DNA from: Lachnoclostridium edouardi
Lineage (GTDB): Bacteria > Bacillota > Clostridia > Lachnospirales > Lachnospiraceae
Assembly: GCF_900240245.1 (NCBI RefSeq)
Contig: NZ_OESQ01000001.1
Span: 2,845,905-2,909,904, forward strand
DNA: 64,000 nucleotides
Direction of reading: 5' to 3'
Position numbers and translations under genes: made by a program. Below the pieces are notes generated by a model. The model saw only the letters and a list, made by a program, of their open reading frames with translations. It was not told the DNA's origin and did not search any database. Shown one piece after another: positions 1-9,503 of this stretch (the first letter of the stretch is position 1; each line of letters begins with the position of its first letter).

Positions 1-1125
1 GAAATCTCCAACTGCAAATACCACTCCTCAGGCCATATTTATTTTACTTTAAAGGACAAAGGAGGAACTCTGGCGGCAGTTATGTTTGCAGGCCAGAGAA
101 AGGGACTGGATTTTCAGCTGCAGGAAGGCCAGCAGGTAGTTGTAGCCGGAACGGTGGACGTTTATGAACGGGACGGAAGATATCAGCTGTATGCCAGGGA
201 AATTACTCTGGACGGAGCAGGGGATTTGTTTCGCAGATTTGAGAAGCTTAGGGACCAGCTGGAGGAAATGGGCATGTTTGCCCCGGAATACAAGCAGAGA
301 ATCCCTAAATATGCTGAAACTGTAGGCGTGGTGACAGCCCCCACAGGAGCTGCCGTAAGAGATATTATGAATATTTCACACAGAAGAAATCCCTACGTAC
401 AGCTGGTGCTGTACCCTGCTTTGGTGCAGGGGGCGGAAGCTTCAAAAAGTATTGCCGCAGGAATTCACGCCTTAGATCAAATGGGGTTAGATGTAATTAT
501 TGTAGGGCGAGGCGGCGGATCTATTGAAGATTTGTGGGCCTTTAATGAAGAAATTGTAGCCAGGGCTATTTTTGACTGCTCCACCCCCGTGATTTCAGCA
601 GTAGGCCACGAGACAGACGTGACTATTGCCGACTATGTGGCAGATATGAGGGCGCCTACACCTTCAGCCGCAGCAGAGCTGGCAGTTTTTGACTGGAGAC
701 AATTTGAAGAGGATATAAGAATTTACGAGACAAGTCTGATCCGGTCTATGGAAAGATGTGTGGAAAAGAGAAAAAGTCTGTTAAGCCAGTATGAGCTGAG
801 GTTGAAGCTGCATCATCCTGGACGTCAGCTAAATGATAAACGTCAAAGGCTGGCAGATATTCAGGACAGAATGGAAAGGCTGATTCAGCAAAAAATAGAG
901 AGAGCCAGACATAAGCTGGCCCTTTTGTCCGGCAGACTGTCCGCCCAATCTCCCTTAGACAAAATCAGCAGAGGATTTGGGTTTATTACTGATGAAGAGG
1001 AGAGAAAAATTGTTTCTGTAGATCAGACTGCTCCCGGCAGAAGCTTTCACGTACAGCTGTCAGACGGAAAAATAACAGGGGAAGTGAAGGCTGTAGAAAA
1101 GCAGGAGGCAGCTGGGAAAATATAG
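1..1125 (+). CDS. xseA: Exodeoxyribonuclease VII large subunit (5' end outside window)
   Basis: Large catalytic subunit of exonuclease VII, which degrades single-stranded DNA to oligonucleotides in the cytoplasm together with XseB. The frame is open from base 1 and begins inside the N-terminal OB-fold (ISNCKYHSSGHIYFTLKD), so the start codon lies upstream; a Met at 82 is internal and not the start. The hallmark GRGGGSIEDLWAFNEE stretch and the VGHETDVTIADYVADMRAPTPSAAAE core are present, followed by a long basic helical region typical of the family. The visible part is 374 codons of an expected roughly 400-450. xseB follows directly, and the pair heads the isoprenoid/recN gene block. Confidence 0.96.
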   Translation, partial: EISNCKYHSSGHIYFTLKDKGGTLAAVMFAGQRKGLDFQLQEGQQVVVAGTVDVYERDGRYQLYAREITLDGAGDLFRRFEKLRDQLEEMGMFAPEYKQRIPKYAETVGVVTAPTGAAVRDIMNISHRRNPYVQLVLYPALVQGAEASKSIAAGIHALDQMGLDVIIVGRGGGSIEDLWAFNEEIVARAIFDCSTPVISAVGHETDVTIADYVADMRAPTPSAAAELAVFDWRQFEEDIRIYETSLIRSMERCVEKRKSLLSQYELRLKLHHPGRQLNDKRQRLADIQDRMERLIQQKIERARHKLALLSGRLSAQSPLDKISRGFGFITDEEERKIVSVDQTAPGRSFHVQLSDGKITGEVKAVEKQEAAGKI

Positions 1126-1150
1126 ATAAATGGAAAGGACCGCACAGAAC

Positions 1151-1360
1151 ATGGCCAGAAAAAAAGATGAAGCAAGTATAGAAGAAACATTTGCCGTGCT
1201 GGAGGAAATTCTGGAAAAAATGGAAGGGGACGACTGTTCCCTGGAAGAATCCTTCCGCCAGTATCAGACAGGCATGAAGCTGGTAAAATCCTGCCATGAT
1301 AAAATAGATAAAGTAGAAAAGCAGATGATTGTTTTAAATGGGGAGGAGGAAGAAGAATGA
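1151..1360 (+). CDS. xseB: Exodeoxyribonuclease VII small subunit
   Basis: Small subunit of exonuclease VII, a short helical protein that binds XseA. From ATG 1151 it has 69 residues, starting MARKKDEASIEETFAVLEEI, which matches the usual XseB start and length. An upstream in-frame ATG at 1130 would add seven residues, but its only purine-rich site (GGAGG at 1104-1108) is too far away, whereas GGAAAGGA at 1132-1139 suits 1151. The stop overlaps the ispA start in an ATGA arrangement, implying translational coupling. The acidic tail (GEEEEE) is ordinary for the family. Confidence 0.92.
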   Translation: MARKKDEASIEETFAVLEEILEKMEGDDCSLEESFRQYQTGMKLVKSCHDKIDKVEKQMIVLNGEEEEE

Positions 1361-2244
1361 ATGAAAAAGAACAGCTGAAACTGTATACAGAAGAAGTAGA
1401 AAAGGTTGTTATGTCCTATCTTCCGGCAGAAGAGGGACACCAGAAAACTGTGCTGGAGGCAATGAATTACAGCGTAAAAGCAGGAGGAAAGCGGCTGCGC
1501 CCTATGCTGATGAGGGAAACCTACAGGCTGTTTGGGGGAGCTTCAAAAGAGATTGAGCCTTTTATGGCGGCAATAGAAATGATTCACACATCTTCCTTAA
1601 TCCATGACGACCTTCCGTGTATGGACAATGATACATTAAGAAGAGGAATGCCTACTGTGTGGGTTAAATACGGGTACGATATGGCAGTTTTGGCTGGGGA
1701 TGCTTTAATGATCTACGCCTTTGAGACTGCTGCAAAATCATTTGCCTTGGGCGCGGACCCGGCCCTGGCAGGCAGATGTATAGGACTGCTGGCTGAAAAG
1801 ACGGGGATTTACGGCATGATCGGCGGTCAGACGGTAGATGTGGAGCTGACAAATAAGCCTATTCCAGAGGACAAGCTGGACTTTATTTACAGACTGAAAA
1901 CAGGGGCCCTTTTAGAGGCCTCCATGATGATTGGAGCTATTTTAGCAGGAGCTTCAGAAGAAGATATAAGAAAAATAGAAAAAATTGCATCTGCAATAGG
2001 TTTGGCCTTCCAGATTCAGGATGATATTCTGGATGTAACCAGCAGCCCTGAGGTGCTTGGAAAGCCGGTTCTCAGCGATGAGAAAAATAACAAGACTACA
2101 TACGTAACCTTAGAAGGCCTAAAGAAGGCAAAAGAAGATGTAGAAAAAATTTCCGGGGAAGCAGTGGAAGGTCTTTGGGCACTGCCTTATAAGAATCAGT
2201 TTTTGGAGACTCTTGTAAAGATGCTGGTAAAAAGAGAAAGCTAA
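1357..2244 (+). CDS. ispA: Polyprenyl (farnesyl/geranyl) diphosphate synthase
   Basis: Soluble prenyltransferase that condenses isopentenyl diphosphate with allylic diphosphates to give geranyl/farnesyl diphosphate, the precursor for undecaprenyl and quinone-type lipids. The first aspartate-rich motif is HDDLPCMDND near residues 83-92 and the second is QDDILD near residue 222; KAGGKRLRP near residue 41 binds diphosphate. The length of 295 residues fits the short-chain class. It overlaps xseB by four bases and precedes dxs, so the MEP-pathway entry enzyme and this chain-elongation enzyme are likely co-transcribed. Short-chain synthases cannot be assigned an exact product length from sequence alone. 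Confidence 0.93.
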   Translation: MNEKEQLKLYTEEVEKVVMSYLPAEEGHQKTVLEAMNYSVKAGGKRLRPMLMRETYRLFGGASKEIEPFMAAIEMIHTSSLIHDDLPCMDNDTLRRGMPTVWVKYGYDMAVLAGDALMIYAFETAAKSFALGADPALAGRCIGLLAEKTGIYGMIGGQTVDVELTNKPIPEDKLDFIYRLKTGALLEASMMIGAILAGASEEDIRKIEKIASAIGLAFQIQDDILDVTSSPEVLGKPVLSDEKNNKTTYVTLEGLKKAKEDVEKISGEAVEGLWALPYKNQFLETLVKMLVKRES

Positions 2245-2286
2245 AAAGATTTTGTGTGTCAGACACAGTAAGGAAGCGGTATCAAT

Positions 2287-4149
2287 ATGATTTTGGAACG
2301 ATTGCAGAATCCAGAAGATATAAAATCATTAAACAGTCAAGAGCTGGAGCAGCTGGCGGCGGAAATAAGAAACTTTCTTATTGAAAAAATCAGCTGCACA
2401 GGCGGTCATTTGGCCTCTAACCTGGGGGTGGTGGAGCTGACAATAGCCATGTTTTGCAGCTTCCATCTGCCGGAGGATAAGATTATCTGGGATGTAGGCC
2501 ATCAGGCATATACTCACAAAATTTTAAGCGGCAGGCGGGAGTTATTTGACGAGCTGCGCCAGTACGGAGGGATAAGCGGTTTTCCCAAAAGAAAGGAAAG
2601 TCCTTACGACGCCTTTGATACAGGCCACAGCTCTACATCTATTTCCGCAGGCCTGGGAATGGCTCAGGGACGGGATATACAGGGGCAGAACCACTTTGTA
2701 GTGTCTGTAATCGGCGACGGAGCGCTTACTGGAGGCATGGCTTATGAAGCCTTAAACAATGCGGCCAGAATGAATAAAAACTTTATTATAGTTTTAAATG
2801 ACAATAACATGTCCATTTCCGAAAATGTGGGAGGCATGTCTAATTATTTAAACGGAATCCGTACAGGCACAGGATATAATGATTTAAAGCGTTTTGTAGA
2901 AGGCGCTTTAGACAAGGTGCCGGTATTGGGAAAGCCTTTAATTGATAAAATCAGCAAGACAAAAAACGGAATTAAGCAGCTTTTAATTCCTGGAATGCTG
3001 TTTGAAAATATGGGAATCACATACTTAGGCCCTGTGGACGGCCACAATATAAAGGCCCTGCGCAAGGTGTTTAAGGAGGCCAAAAAGCTGGATCACGCAG
3101 TGCTGATTCACGTCAGGACGAAGAAGGGAAAGGGCTATGGGCCGGCGGAGGTAAATCCTTCTCGTTTTCACGGCATTGTGCCCTTTGATCCAGTAACGGG
3201 AAAGCCGAAAAAGGAAAAAGAACGGCCGGATTATACTGACGTTTTTGCAAAGAAAATTTGTCAGCTGGCAGAAGAAAATGAAAAAATTGTGGCTGTAACT
3301 GCAGCTATGCCTGACGGCACAGGGTTAAAACGGTTTGCAAGAATGTTTCCGGAAAGATTTTTTGACGTGGGGATTGCGGAAGAACATGCAATTACCTCGG
3401 CGGCAGGTATGGCGGCGGCAGGCTTAAAACCAGTAGTGGCCATGTACTCCTCATTTCTGCAGAGAGGGTATGACCAGGTGATACATGATGTGTGCATTCA
3501 AAATCTGCCGGTGCTGTTTTGTATTGACAGAGCCGGTCTTGTAGGCAGCGACGGGGAAACCCATCAGGGGATTTTCGATTATTCCTTGCTGACCTCTGTG
3601 CCTAATATGACGGTATTTGCGCCTAAAAATCTGTGGGAGCTTAAAAGCGCCCTGGAATTTGCAGTAACATATCAGGGGCCTATGGCTATCAGGTATCCAA
3701 GGGGAGAGGCTTACAGAGGCTTAAAAGAGTTTCACCAGCCTATTGAGTACGGCAGAGGAGAGATGATTTACCAGGAGTCGGATTACGCCCTTTTGGCAGT
3801 GGGAAGCATGGTCAGCACTGCGGAGCACATCAGAGAAAAATGGAAGGCAGAGGGACATGCCTGTTCTCTTGCCAACGGACGCTTTGTAAAGCCTGTAGAT
3901 ACACAGCTTATAGACAGATTGGCAGAAAATCACAATAAAATTATCACTTTGGAGGAAAACGTGCTCCAGGGAGGCTATGGACTGGCTGTAACAGCTTATA
4001 TTCACAGCCATTATCCTCATATACAGGTATTAAATATTGCTCTTCCCGACGCTTATGTAGAGCATGGAAATGTGTCCAGGCTGAGAGAAGCTTTGGGAAT
4101 TGACAGTGATTCTATTGTGAAAAAAATGAAAGAATATTTCAGAGGATAG
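2287..4149 (+). CDS. dxs: 1-deoxy-D-xylulose-5-phosphate synthase
   Basis: Thiamine-diphosphate enzyme that condenses pyruvate and glyceraldehyde 3-phosphate, the first step of the MEP isoprenoid pathway. The 620-residue length is typical. Visible signatures are the N-terminal DVGHQAYTHKILSGR segment, the TPP/Mg site GDGALTGGMAYEALNN near residue 143, and the transketolase-like middle domain with FFDVGIAEEHAITSAAG and the catalytic glutamate, followed by GETHQGIFDYSLL. It sits between ispA and tlyA in the order common in Clostridia and Bacilli. A 42-base gap follows ispA with no terminator visible. Confidence 0.97.
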   Translation: MILERLQNPEDIKSLNSQELEQLAAEIRNFLIEKISCTGGHLASNLGVVELTIAMFCSFHLPEDKIIWDVGHQAYTHKILSGRRELFDELRQYGGISGFPKRKESPYDAFDTGHSSTSISAGLGMAQGRDIQGQNHFVVSVIGDGALTGGMAYEALNNAARMNKNFIIVLNDNNMSISENVGGMSNYLNGIRTGTGYNDLKRFVEGALDKVPVLGKPLIDKISKTKNGIKQLLIPGMLFENMGITYLGPVDGHNIKALRKVFKEAKKLDHAVLIHVRTKKGKGYGPAEVNPSRFHGIVPFDPVTGKPKKEKERPDYTDVFAKKICQLAEENEKIVAVTAAMPDGTGLKRFARMFPERFFDVGIAEEHAITSAAGMAAAGLKPVVAMYSSFLQRGYDQVIHDVCIQNLPVLFCIDRAGLVGSDGETHQGIFDYSLLTSVPNMTVFAPKNLWELKSALEFAVTYQGPMAIRYPRGEAYRGLKEFHQPIEYGRGEMIYQESDYALLAVGSMVSTAEHIREKWKAEGHACSLANGRFVKPVDTQLIDRLAENHNKIITLEENVLQGGYGLAVTAYIHSHYPHIQVLNIALPDAYVEHGNVSRLREALGIDSDSIVKKMKEYFRG

Positions 4150-4152
4150 AAT

Positions 4153-4956
4153 ATGAAGGAACGATTAGATGTACTTCTGGTAAAAAGAAACCTGGCAGAA
4201 TCCAGAGAAAAGGCAAAAGCTATTATTATGTCAGGAATTATATATGTAGACGGACAGAAGGAAGACAAGGCGGGGACAAGCTTTGAGGATACTGTAAACA
4301 TTGAAGTGAGAGGCAGCACTCTTCCTTATGTAAGCCGTGGCGGTCTGAAGCTGGAAAAGGCGGTAAATAATTTCGGCCTGCAGCTGGCGGGAAAGACTTG
4401 CATGGACGTAGGCGCGTCCACCGGAGGATTTACAGATTGTATGCTTCAGAACGGAGCTGTAAAAGTGTATTCTGTAGACGTGGGACATGGACAGCTGGAC
4501 TGGAAGCTGCGCAATGATCCCAGAGTGGTCTGTATGGAAAAGACCAATATCCGGTACGTAAAGCCTGAGGATATTAAAGACCAGCTGGACTTTGCCTCTA
4601 TAGACGTGTCTTTTATTTCTCTGACAAAGGTGTTAGGCCCTGTAAAGGAGCTTTTGAAAGAAGACGGACAAGTAGTTTGCCTGATTAAGCCTCAATTTGA
4701 AGCCGGGAGAGAGAAGGTAGGAAAAAAGGGAGTGGTAAGGGAAAAATCAGTTCATCTGGAAGTGATTCAGAAGGTGATTTCCTTTGCCGCGTCCATAGGT
4801 TTTCAGATTTTGAACCTGGAGTTTTCCCCAATTAAAGGGCCGGAAGGCAATATAGAGTATTTATTATACCTTCAAAAGGGTCAAAATGGGGAAAACAGCG
4901 CTGTTGTACCCATAAGCCCGGAAAGAATTGTGGATGAAGCCCACAGCAGCTTGTAG
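4153..4956 (+). CDS. tlyA: TlyA family rRNA (cytidine-2'-O)-methyltransferase
   Basis: Predicted SAM-dependent 2'-O-methyltransferase acting on 16S and/or 23S rRNA. An S4 RNA-binding domain occupies roughly residues 3-65 (ERLDVLLVKRNLAESREKAK), then an FtsJ-like Rossmann domain with the SAM-binding DVGASTGGFTDCMLQ motif near residue 81 and the later SIDVSFISL and CLIKPQFEAGREKVG strands carrying the Asp and Lys of the K-D-K catalytic set. Many family members are also called hemolysin A for historical reasons, which is not a supported function here. It starts three bases after dxs, so coupling is likely. Confidence 0.94.
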   Translation: MKERLDVLLVKRNLAESREKAKAIIMSGIIYVDGQKEDKAGTSFEDTVNIEVRGSTLPYVSRGGLKLEKAVNNFGLQLAGKTCMDVGASTGGFTDCMLQNGAVKVYSVDVGHGQLDWKLRNDPRVVCMEKTNIRYVKPEDIKDQLDFASIDVSFISLTKVLGPVKELLKEDGQVVCLIKPQFEAGREKVGKKGVVREKSVHLEVIQKVISFAASIGFQILNLEFSPIKGPEGNIEYLLYLQKGQNGENSAVVPISPERIVDEAHSSL

Positions 4957-4989
4957 TTTTGTGGATAGCAGCCGGGAAAGGGAAAGCGG

Positions 4990-5832
4990 ATGAAAAACTT
5001 TTATGTAATTGTAAACCTGGACAAAAAATTTGCCAGGGAGACAGGAAGAGGAATTAAGGAATATCTGGAGGATAAGGGAGCTGTCTGTATTCTGAAGGAG
5101 GAAAAGAGACCAAAGGAGTCAGGCAGATATACAGATGTGTCTGAGGTGCCTTTGGAGATGGAGTGTGTCATTACTCTGGGAGGAGACGGAACCTTAATCC
5201 AGGCGGCCAGAGATCTGGCGGCCTTGCAGATTCCCTTAATTGGAATTAATTTAGGCCACTTAGGATATTTAACTCAGATCAGCAGGGAAGAAGACATTAA
5301 CAGTATGCTGGACTGTCTTCTTACAGACTCTTATCACATAGAAGAGCGGATGATGTTAGACGGGACCATAATAAGAGATGAAAAAATATTCTTTCAGGAT
5401 ATTTCCTTAAATGAAATTCTGCTTACCAGAACCGGAACTCCCAGAGTTCTCCATTTCCGTATTTTTGTAAATCAGGAATTTTTAAATGAGTACACGGCCG
5501 ACGGCATGATTATCGCCACGCCTACCGGCTCCACAGCCTACAATTTGTCTGCAGGAGGCCCTATAGCGGTGCCTCACGCTCATATGATTGTTATGACGCC
5601 TGTTTGTTCTCACGCTTTAAACGCCAGAAGTATTGTGCTGCCTGAGGAGGACAGGCTTTCCATAGAAATACTGGGAAACGAGCAGTGCGTAACCTACGAC
5701 GGAGATATGATGAAGCAGCTGCGCTGCGGGGACAGAATTGAAATCAGAAAATCCCAGTGTTTTACCAGACTTATAAAGTTAAATAGTATATCGTTTTTAG
5801 AAAATCTGCGCAATAAAATGTCAGGAATTTAA
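4990..5832 (+). CDS. nadK: NAD kinase
   Basis: Phosphorylates NAD to NADP using ATP or polyphosphate in the cytoplasm. Diagnostic motifs are LGGDGTLIQAARD with GGDGT at residues 64-68, NLGHLGYLTQ, the ADGMIIATPTGSTAYNLSAGGP block that contacts NAD, and the C-terminal YDGD segment. The 280-residue size fits the Gram-positive form. It lies between tlyA and argR exactly as in many Firmicutes. GGGAAAGGGAAAG just upstream acts as the ribosome site. Confidence 0.96.
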   Translation: MKNFYVIVNLDKKFARETGRGIKEYLEDKGAVCILKEEKRPKESGRYTDVSEVPLEMECVITLGGDGTLIQAARDLAALQIPLIGINLGHLGYLTQISREEDINSMLDCLLTDSYHIEERMMLDGTIIRDEKIFFQDISLNEILLTRTGTPRVLHFRIFVNQEFLNEYTADGMIIATPTGSTAYNLSAGGPIAVPHAHMIVMTPVCSHALNARSIVLPEEDRLSIEILGNEQCVTYDGDMMKQLRCGDRIEIRKSQCFTRLIKLNSISFLENLRNKMSGI

Positions 5833-5846
5833 GGGGGAATGTTAAA

Positions 5847-6296
5847 ATGAAGCTGGAACGCCACAGCAAAATTGTGGAACTGATTGGAAAATTTGAAATT
5901 GGAACCCAGGAAGAACTGGCAGAATATCTTAACAAGGAAGGATATAATGTAACACAGGCAACTGTATCCAGGGACATCAGGGAGCTGAAGCTAAGCAAGG
6001 TGCAGATGGAAAACGGCCGTCAAAGATATGTGGTTTTCCAAAGTCAGGAGAATTTTAATGATAAATATACCAGAATTTTAAAGGACGGGTTTTTGTCTAT
6101 GGACATGGCTCAGAATATTCTGGTAATAAAAACTGTATCGGGAATGGCCATGGCTGTGGCCGCTGCCTTAGACGAGCTGCACTTTCACGAAATAGTAGGA
6201 TGTGTGGCGGGGGACAACACGATTATGTGCGCTATCCGCAGCGTGGACGATACAATTATTTTAATGGATAAGCTGAAAAAACTGCTGAATAGCTGA
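5847..6296 (+). CDS. argR: Arginine repressor
   Basis: DNA-binding repressor or activator of arginine metabolism, hexameric when arginine is bound. The 149-residue protein has an N-terminal winged helix (RHSKIVELIGKFEIGTQEEL, then TQATVSRDIRELKLSK as recognition helix) and a C-terminal oligomerisation and arginine-binding part with GCVAGDNTIMCAIR, the counterpart of the usual GTIAGDDT motif. Placement between nadK and recN is conserved across Clostridia. No convincing ARG box was found in the window, so its local targets are unknown. Confidence 0.96.
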   Translation: MKLERHSKIVELIGKFEIGTQEELAEYLNKEGYNVTQATVSRDIRELKLSKVQMENGRQRYVVFQSQENFNDKYTRILKDGFLSMDMAQNILVIKTVSGMAMAVAAALDELHFHEIVGCVAGDNTIMCAIRSVDDTIILMDKLKKLLNS

Positions 6297-6312
6297 GAAG
6301 AGGGGTGACAAA

Positions 6313-7971
6313 ATGCTGTTGGAGCTGCATGTAAGAAATCTGGCCCTGATTGAGCGGGCGGATGTAGAATTTGGCCAAGGGTTAAATATTTTAACTGGAG
6401 AAACAGGAGCGGGAAAGTCTATAATTCTAGGGTCAGTAAATCTGGCTTTAGGAAAAAAGGCCTCCCGGGATATGATTCGTCAGGGGGAAGAGTACGCTTA
6501 TATTGAACTGCTGTTTTCTGTTACTGAGCCTGAAAAGGTACAGGCGTTAAAGGAGCTGGAGGTATATCTTCCAGAGGACGGGACCCTGATTATTTCCAGG
6601 AAAATTATGGGAACCCGCAGCATCAGCAGATTAAATGACGAGACAGTTACAGCGGCCAGGCTGAAAAACATCACCAGCCTGCTTTTAGATATTCACGGTC
6701 AGCACGACCATCAGTCCCTGCTTTACAAATCAAAACATCTGGAAATTCTTGACGATTATCTGAGACATGATACCCAGCCTGTGAAACAGAAAATTGCAGA
6801 TATGTACAGCTCCTATACTAAGCTGCAGAAGAAAATGCAGTCCTTTTATGAAGATGAGGAAAGCAGAATCAGAGAAGCAGATTTTCTCAGATTTGAGGTT
6901 GAGGAAATTGAAAACGCCGGTTTAAAAGAAGGGGAGGAGGAGGAACTGGCAGTTTCTCACCGCCGCTTTGTAAACGGACAGAAAATTATAGAGGCTCTTT
7001 CCAAGGCATATGAGGCAGTTCAAGTGACAGATTTAGGAGACGCCTTAAAGCATGTGGCCCAGGCTGCAGAATATGAAGAAGGACTGGGACCCATTAGAGA
7101 TCAATTATTTGATGCAGAGGCAATTTTGTCTGACGCGGCCAGGGAAATCTCCTCCTATATGGACAATCTGAATTTTGATGAGGAGGAGTTTGCAAGAATT
7201 GAATCCAGGCTGGATCAGATCAGGAATCTTCAGGCTAAATACGGCGGTACAGTTTCCCAGGTATTAAAAAGCCTGGAGGAAAAGAAAAAGCGATTAGAGG
7301 TTTTAGAAAATTTTGATTTTTTAAAACAGGAAACGGAAAAACAGATGGAAATTGCCAGGAATCAATTAGAGTCCTATTGTGAACAATTATCTGAAATGAG
7401 AAAATCAGCCTCAGAAAAGCTTGTAAAAGAAATAAAGGAAAGCTTATTAGATTTAAACTTTATAGATGTAGAATTTGAAATGGAGTTTAAACGTCTGGAC
7501 CATTATACTCCGGAAGGTTACGACGAGGCAGAATTTATGATTTCCACAAATCCTGGAGAGCCTGTTAAGCCTTTAGGCATGGTGGCTTCAGGCGGCGAGC
7601 TGTCCAGAATTATGTTGGCCATTAAAACAGTGCTGGCAGATTCAGACGACATTCCTACTTTGATTTTTGACGAAATTGATACGGGAATCAGCGGAAGAAC
7701 TGCCCAGAAGGTATCGGAGAAGCTTCGTTATATTGCCCGCCTAAGACAAGTAATCTGTATTACGCATCTGCCTCAAATTGCAGCCATGGCGGACTGTCAT
7801 TTTGAAATTGCGAAAAAAGCAAAGGACAACAGAACATCTACAGTCATCAGAAGGCTGTCAGAAGAAGAAATGGTTATGGAGCTGGCCAGACTTCTTGGAG
7901 GCGTAAAGATTACAGATGCTGTTTTAAAAAATGCAAAAGAGATGAAAAAAATGGCAAAAAAATCTAATTAA
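6313..7971 (+). CDS. recN: DNA repair protein RecN
   Basis: SMC-like ATPase that gathers DNA ends during double-strand break repair. Walker A is GETGAGKS (residues 29-36), the ABC signature is ASGGELSRIMLAIKT and Walker B is PTLIFDEIDTGISGRTAQ, near the C terminus; the middle of the protein is coiled coil. The length of 552 residues is usual. The 16-base gap after argR carries AAGAGGGGTGA as ribosome site. A factor-independent terminator follows 78 bases after the stop and separates recN from spoIVB. Confidence 0.97.
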   Translation: MLLELHVRNLALIERADVEFGQGLNILTGETGAGKSIILGSVNLALGKKASRDMIRQGEEYAYIELLFSVTEPEKVQALKELEVYLPEDGTLIISRKIMGTRSISRLNDETVTAARLKNITSLLLDIHGQHDHQSLLYKSKHLEILDDYLRHDTQPVKQKIADMYSSYTKLQKKMQSFYEDEESRIREADFLRFEVEEIENAGLKEGEEEELAVSHRRFVNGQKIIEALSKAYEAVQVTDLGDALKHVAQAAEYEEGLGPIRDQLFDAEAILSDAAREISSYMDNLNFDEEEFARIESRLDQIRNLQAKYGGTVSQVLKSLEEKKKRLEVLENFDFLKQETEKQMEIARNQLESYCEQLSEMRKSASEKLVKEIKESLLDLNFIDVEFEMEFKRLDHYTPEGYDEAEFMISTNPGEPVKPLGMVASGGELSRIMLAIKTVLADSDDIPTLIFDEIDTGISGRTAQKVSEKLRYIARLRQVICITHLPQIAAMADCHFEIAKKAKDNRTSTVIRRLSEEEMVMELARLLGGVKITDAVLKNAKEMKKMAKKSN

Positions 7972-8048
7972 ACCTATCTTCAAGGTAAGACGAGATCATG
8001 CCAAAATCTCACAGATTGTTTTCAACTGAATCATCACATACTACTTGA

Positions 8049-8072
8049 GGAGCATGAAAATTGCTCCTTTTT
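8049..8072 (+). terminator. Intrinsic terminator after recN
   Basis: GGAGCA at 8049-8054 pairs with TGCTCC at 8062-8067 around a seven-base AT loop, and five T follow. It ends the isoprenoid-recN transcription unit before spoIVB. Confidence 0.75.
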
Positions 8073-8106
8073 CCTTACTTAAAAATTCAGAGGAGGTATG
8101 TGTAAA

Positions 8107-9384
8107 ATGGCAGGAAAAGCGAGAATTCGGGGGAAAATAATTCTTCTTTTCTGGGTCAGTCTGTGTTTCTCCATAGGCTTTTCATACTACTATGTAGAAA
8201 GAATGATTCCAGATAAACTAAGTGTGGTGGAAAATGAGCAGGAGTATTTCCATTTTCCTGGAATTTTTGATGCAACATTACTTAGCGACAGTGAAGAGGT
8301 AGTTCTGGGAAATGGATCTAATATTCCTGCAAATGAAATACACATAACATCCGGAGACACCTTTTCTATTCACGCCAAAAGCCAGGGAAGTTATCAGCTG
8401 GGGCTGAACCTGTTTGGTTTAATTCATTTTAAGGATATTCAGGTAGACGTAGTAGATGAGAAATATGCGGTGCCCTGCGGACTTCCTGTGGGAATCTATT
8501 TAAAATCCAAGGGCATTATGGTAATTGGAACAGGTGAAATTACAGGGGAAGACGGGATCAATGTAGAGCCGGCAGCAGGCATTTTAAAATCAGGAGATTA
8601 TATAGAGGCAGTAAACGGCAAGGCCATTGTATCAAAAGAAGGGCTGATTAAAGAGGTAAACCAGATTCAGGATGGGGAAGCTGTACTTTCTGTGCGCCGA
8701 GGCGGAGAGGAAATTGAAGTGAAAATGAATCCGGTGTACACTGCCGACGGCGATTACAAGCTGGGAGCCTGGGTGAGAGACGACACTCAGGGCATTGGAA
8801 CCATGACATATGTGGATATGAACGGAAGCTTTGGAGCCTTAGGCCATGGAATCAGCGACAGCGACACAGGAACTATTATGGAAATAGGGGACGGAAGTCT
8901 TTACGATACTGAGATTATTGGAATTGAAAAGGGAAGCGCAGGTAAGCCTGGAGTCATGTCGGGAGTTATCTATTATGGGCCAGGCTCCTCCCTGGGAACT
9001 ATAGAGGCCAACACAGAAGAAGGAATATTCGGAACAGTTAACGACCGGTTTATAAAGAAAATGTCCCAGGAGGCAATTAAGATCGGGTATCGACAGGACG
9101 TTCATAAAGGTCCTGCAGTGATCCGCAGCAGCGTATCTGGACAGCTGGAGGAATATGATATTGAAATTCAGAAAGTAGATTATTCCACCTCCCATACCAG
9201 CAAAGGAATGGTTATAAAGGTCACAGATCCCAGACTTTTAGAGATTACAGGCGGAATTGTCCAGGGTATGAGCGGAAGTCCTATTATTCAGGACGGCAAG
9301 TTAGTGGGAGCTGTGACCCATGTATTTCTTCAGGATTCCACAAAAGGATATGGAATATTTATAGAAAATATGCTTCAGCATTAA
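8107..9384 (+). CDS. spoIVB: SpoIVB serine peptidase (S55), stage IV sporulation
   Basis: Forespore-secreted PDZ serine protease which, in Bacillus, cleaves SpoIVFA and so triggers pro-sigma-K processing. ATG 8107 is preferred because AGGAGG (8091-8096) is ten bases away; ATG 8098 would be only one base away. An N-terminal membrane anchor (KIILLFWVSLCFSIGFSYY) is followed by a PDZ domain (GIYLKSKGIMVIGTGEI through GEEIEVK) and the S55 domain. The likely catalytic pair is His247 in GHGISDSDTG and Ser391 in GMSGSPI. Its presence marks a spore former. It follows recN as expected, but spo0A is not adjacent. Confidence 0.95.
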   Translation: MAGKARIRGKIILLFWVSLCFSIGFSYYYVERMIPDKLSVVENEQEYFHFPGIFDATLLSDSEEVVLGNGSNIPANEIHITSGDTFSIHAKSQGSYQLGLNLFGLIHFKDIQVDVVDEKYAVPCGLPVGIYLKSKGIMVIGTGEITGEDGINVEPAAGILKSGDYIEAVNGKAIVSKEGLIKEVNQIQDGEAVLSVRRGGEEIEVKMNPVYTADGDYKLGAWVRDDTQGIGTMTYVDMNGSFGALGHGISDSDTGTIMEIGDGSLYDTEIIGIEKGSAGKPGVMSGVIYYGPGSSLGTIEANTEEGIFGTVNDRFIKKMSQEAIKIGYRQDVHKGPAVIRSSVSGQLEEYDIEIQKVDYSTSHTSKGMVIKVTDPRLLEITGGIVQGMSGSPIIQDGKLVGAVTHVFLQDSTKGYGIFIENMLQH

Positions 9385-9431
9385 ATTCTGATAAAAATCA
9401 GGTAAAAAATACTCATTTCCCCGCAGGCTTG

Positions 9432-9460
9432 TTGAATTTGCCTCATAAATGTGCTATATT
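9432..9460 (+). promoter_or_regulatory. Sigma-A-type promoter of the NRPS-like gene
   Basis: TTGAAT (9432-9437), a 17-base spacer and TATATT (9455-9460) lie 44 bases before the ATG at 9504, whose ribosome site is AAGGGGGAAAG. This gives the NRPS-like gene its own housekeeping-type promoter, separate from spoIVB. Confidence 0.65.
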
Positions 9461-9503
9461 GCGAATTAGGCGATGAAAGTAAGCCTGGAAAAGGGGGAAA
9501 GTT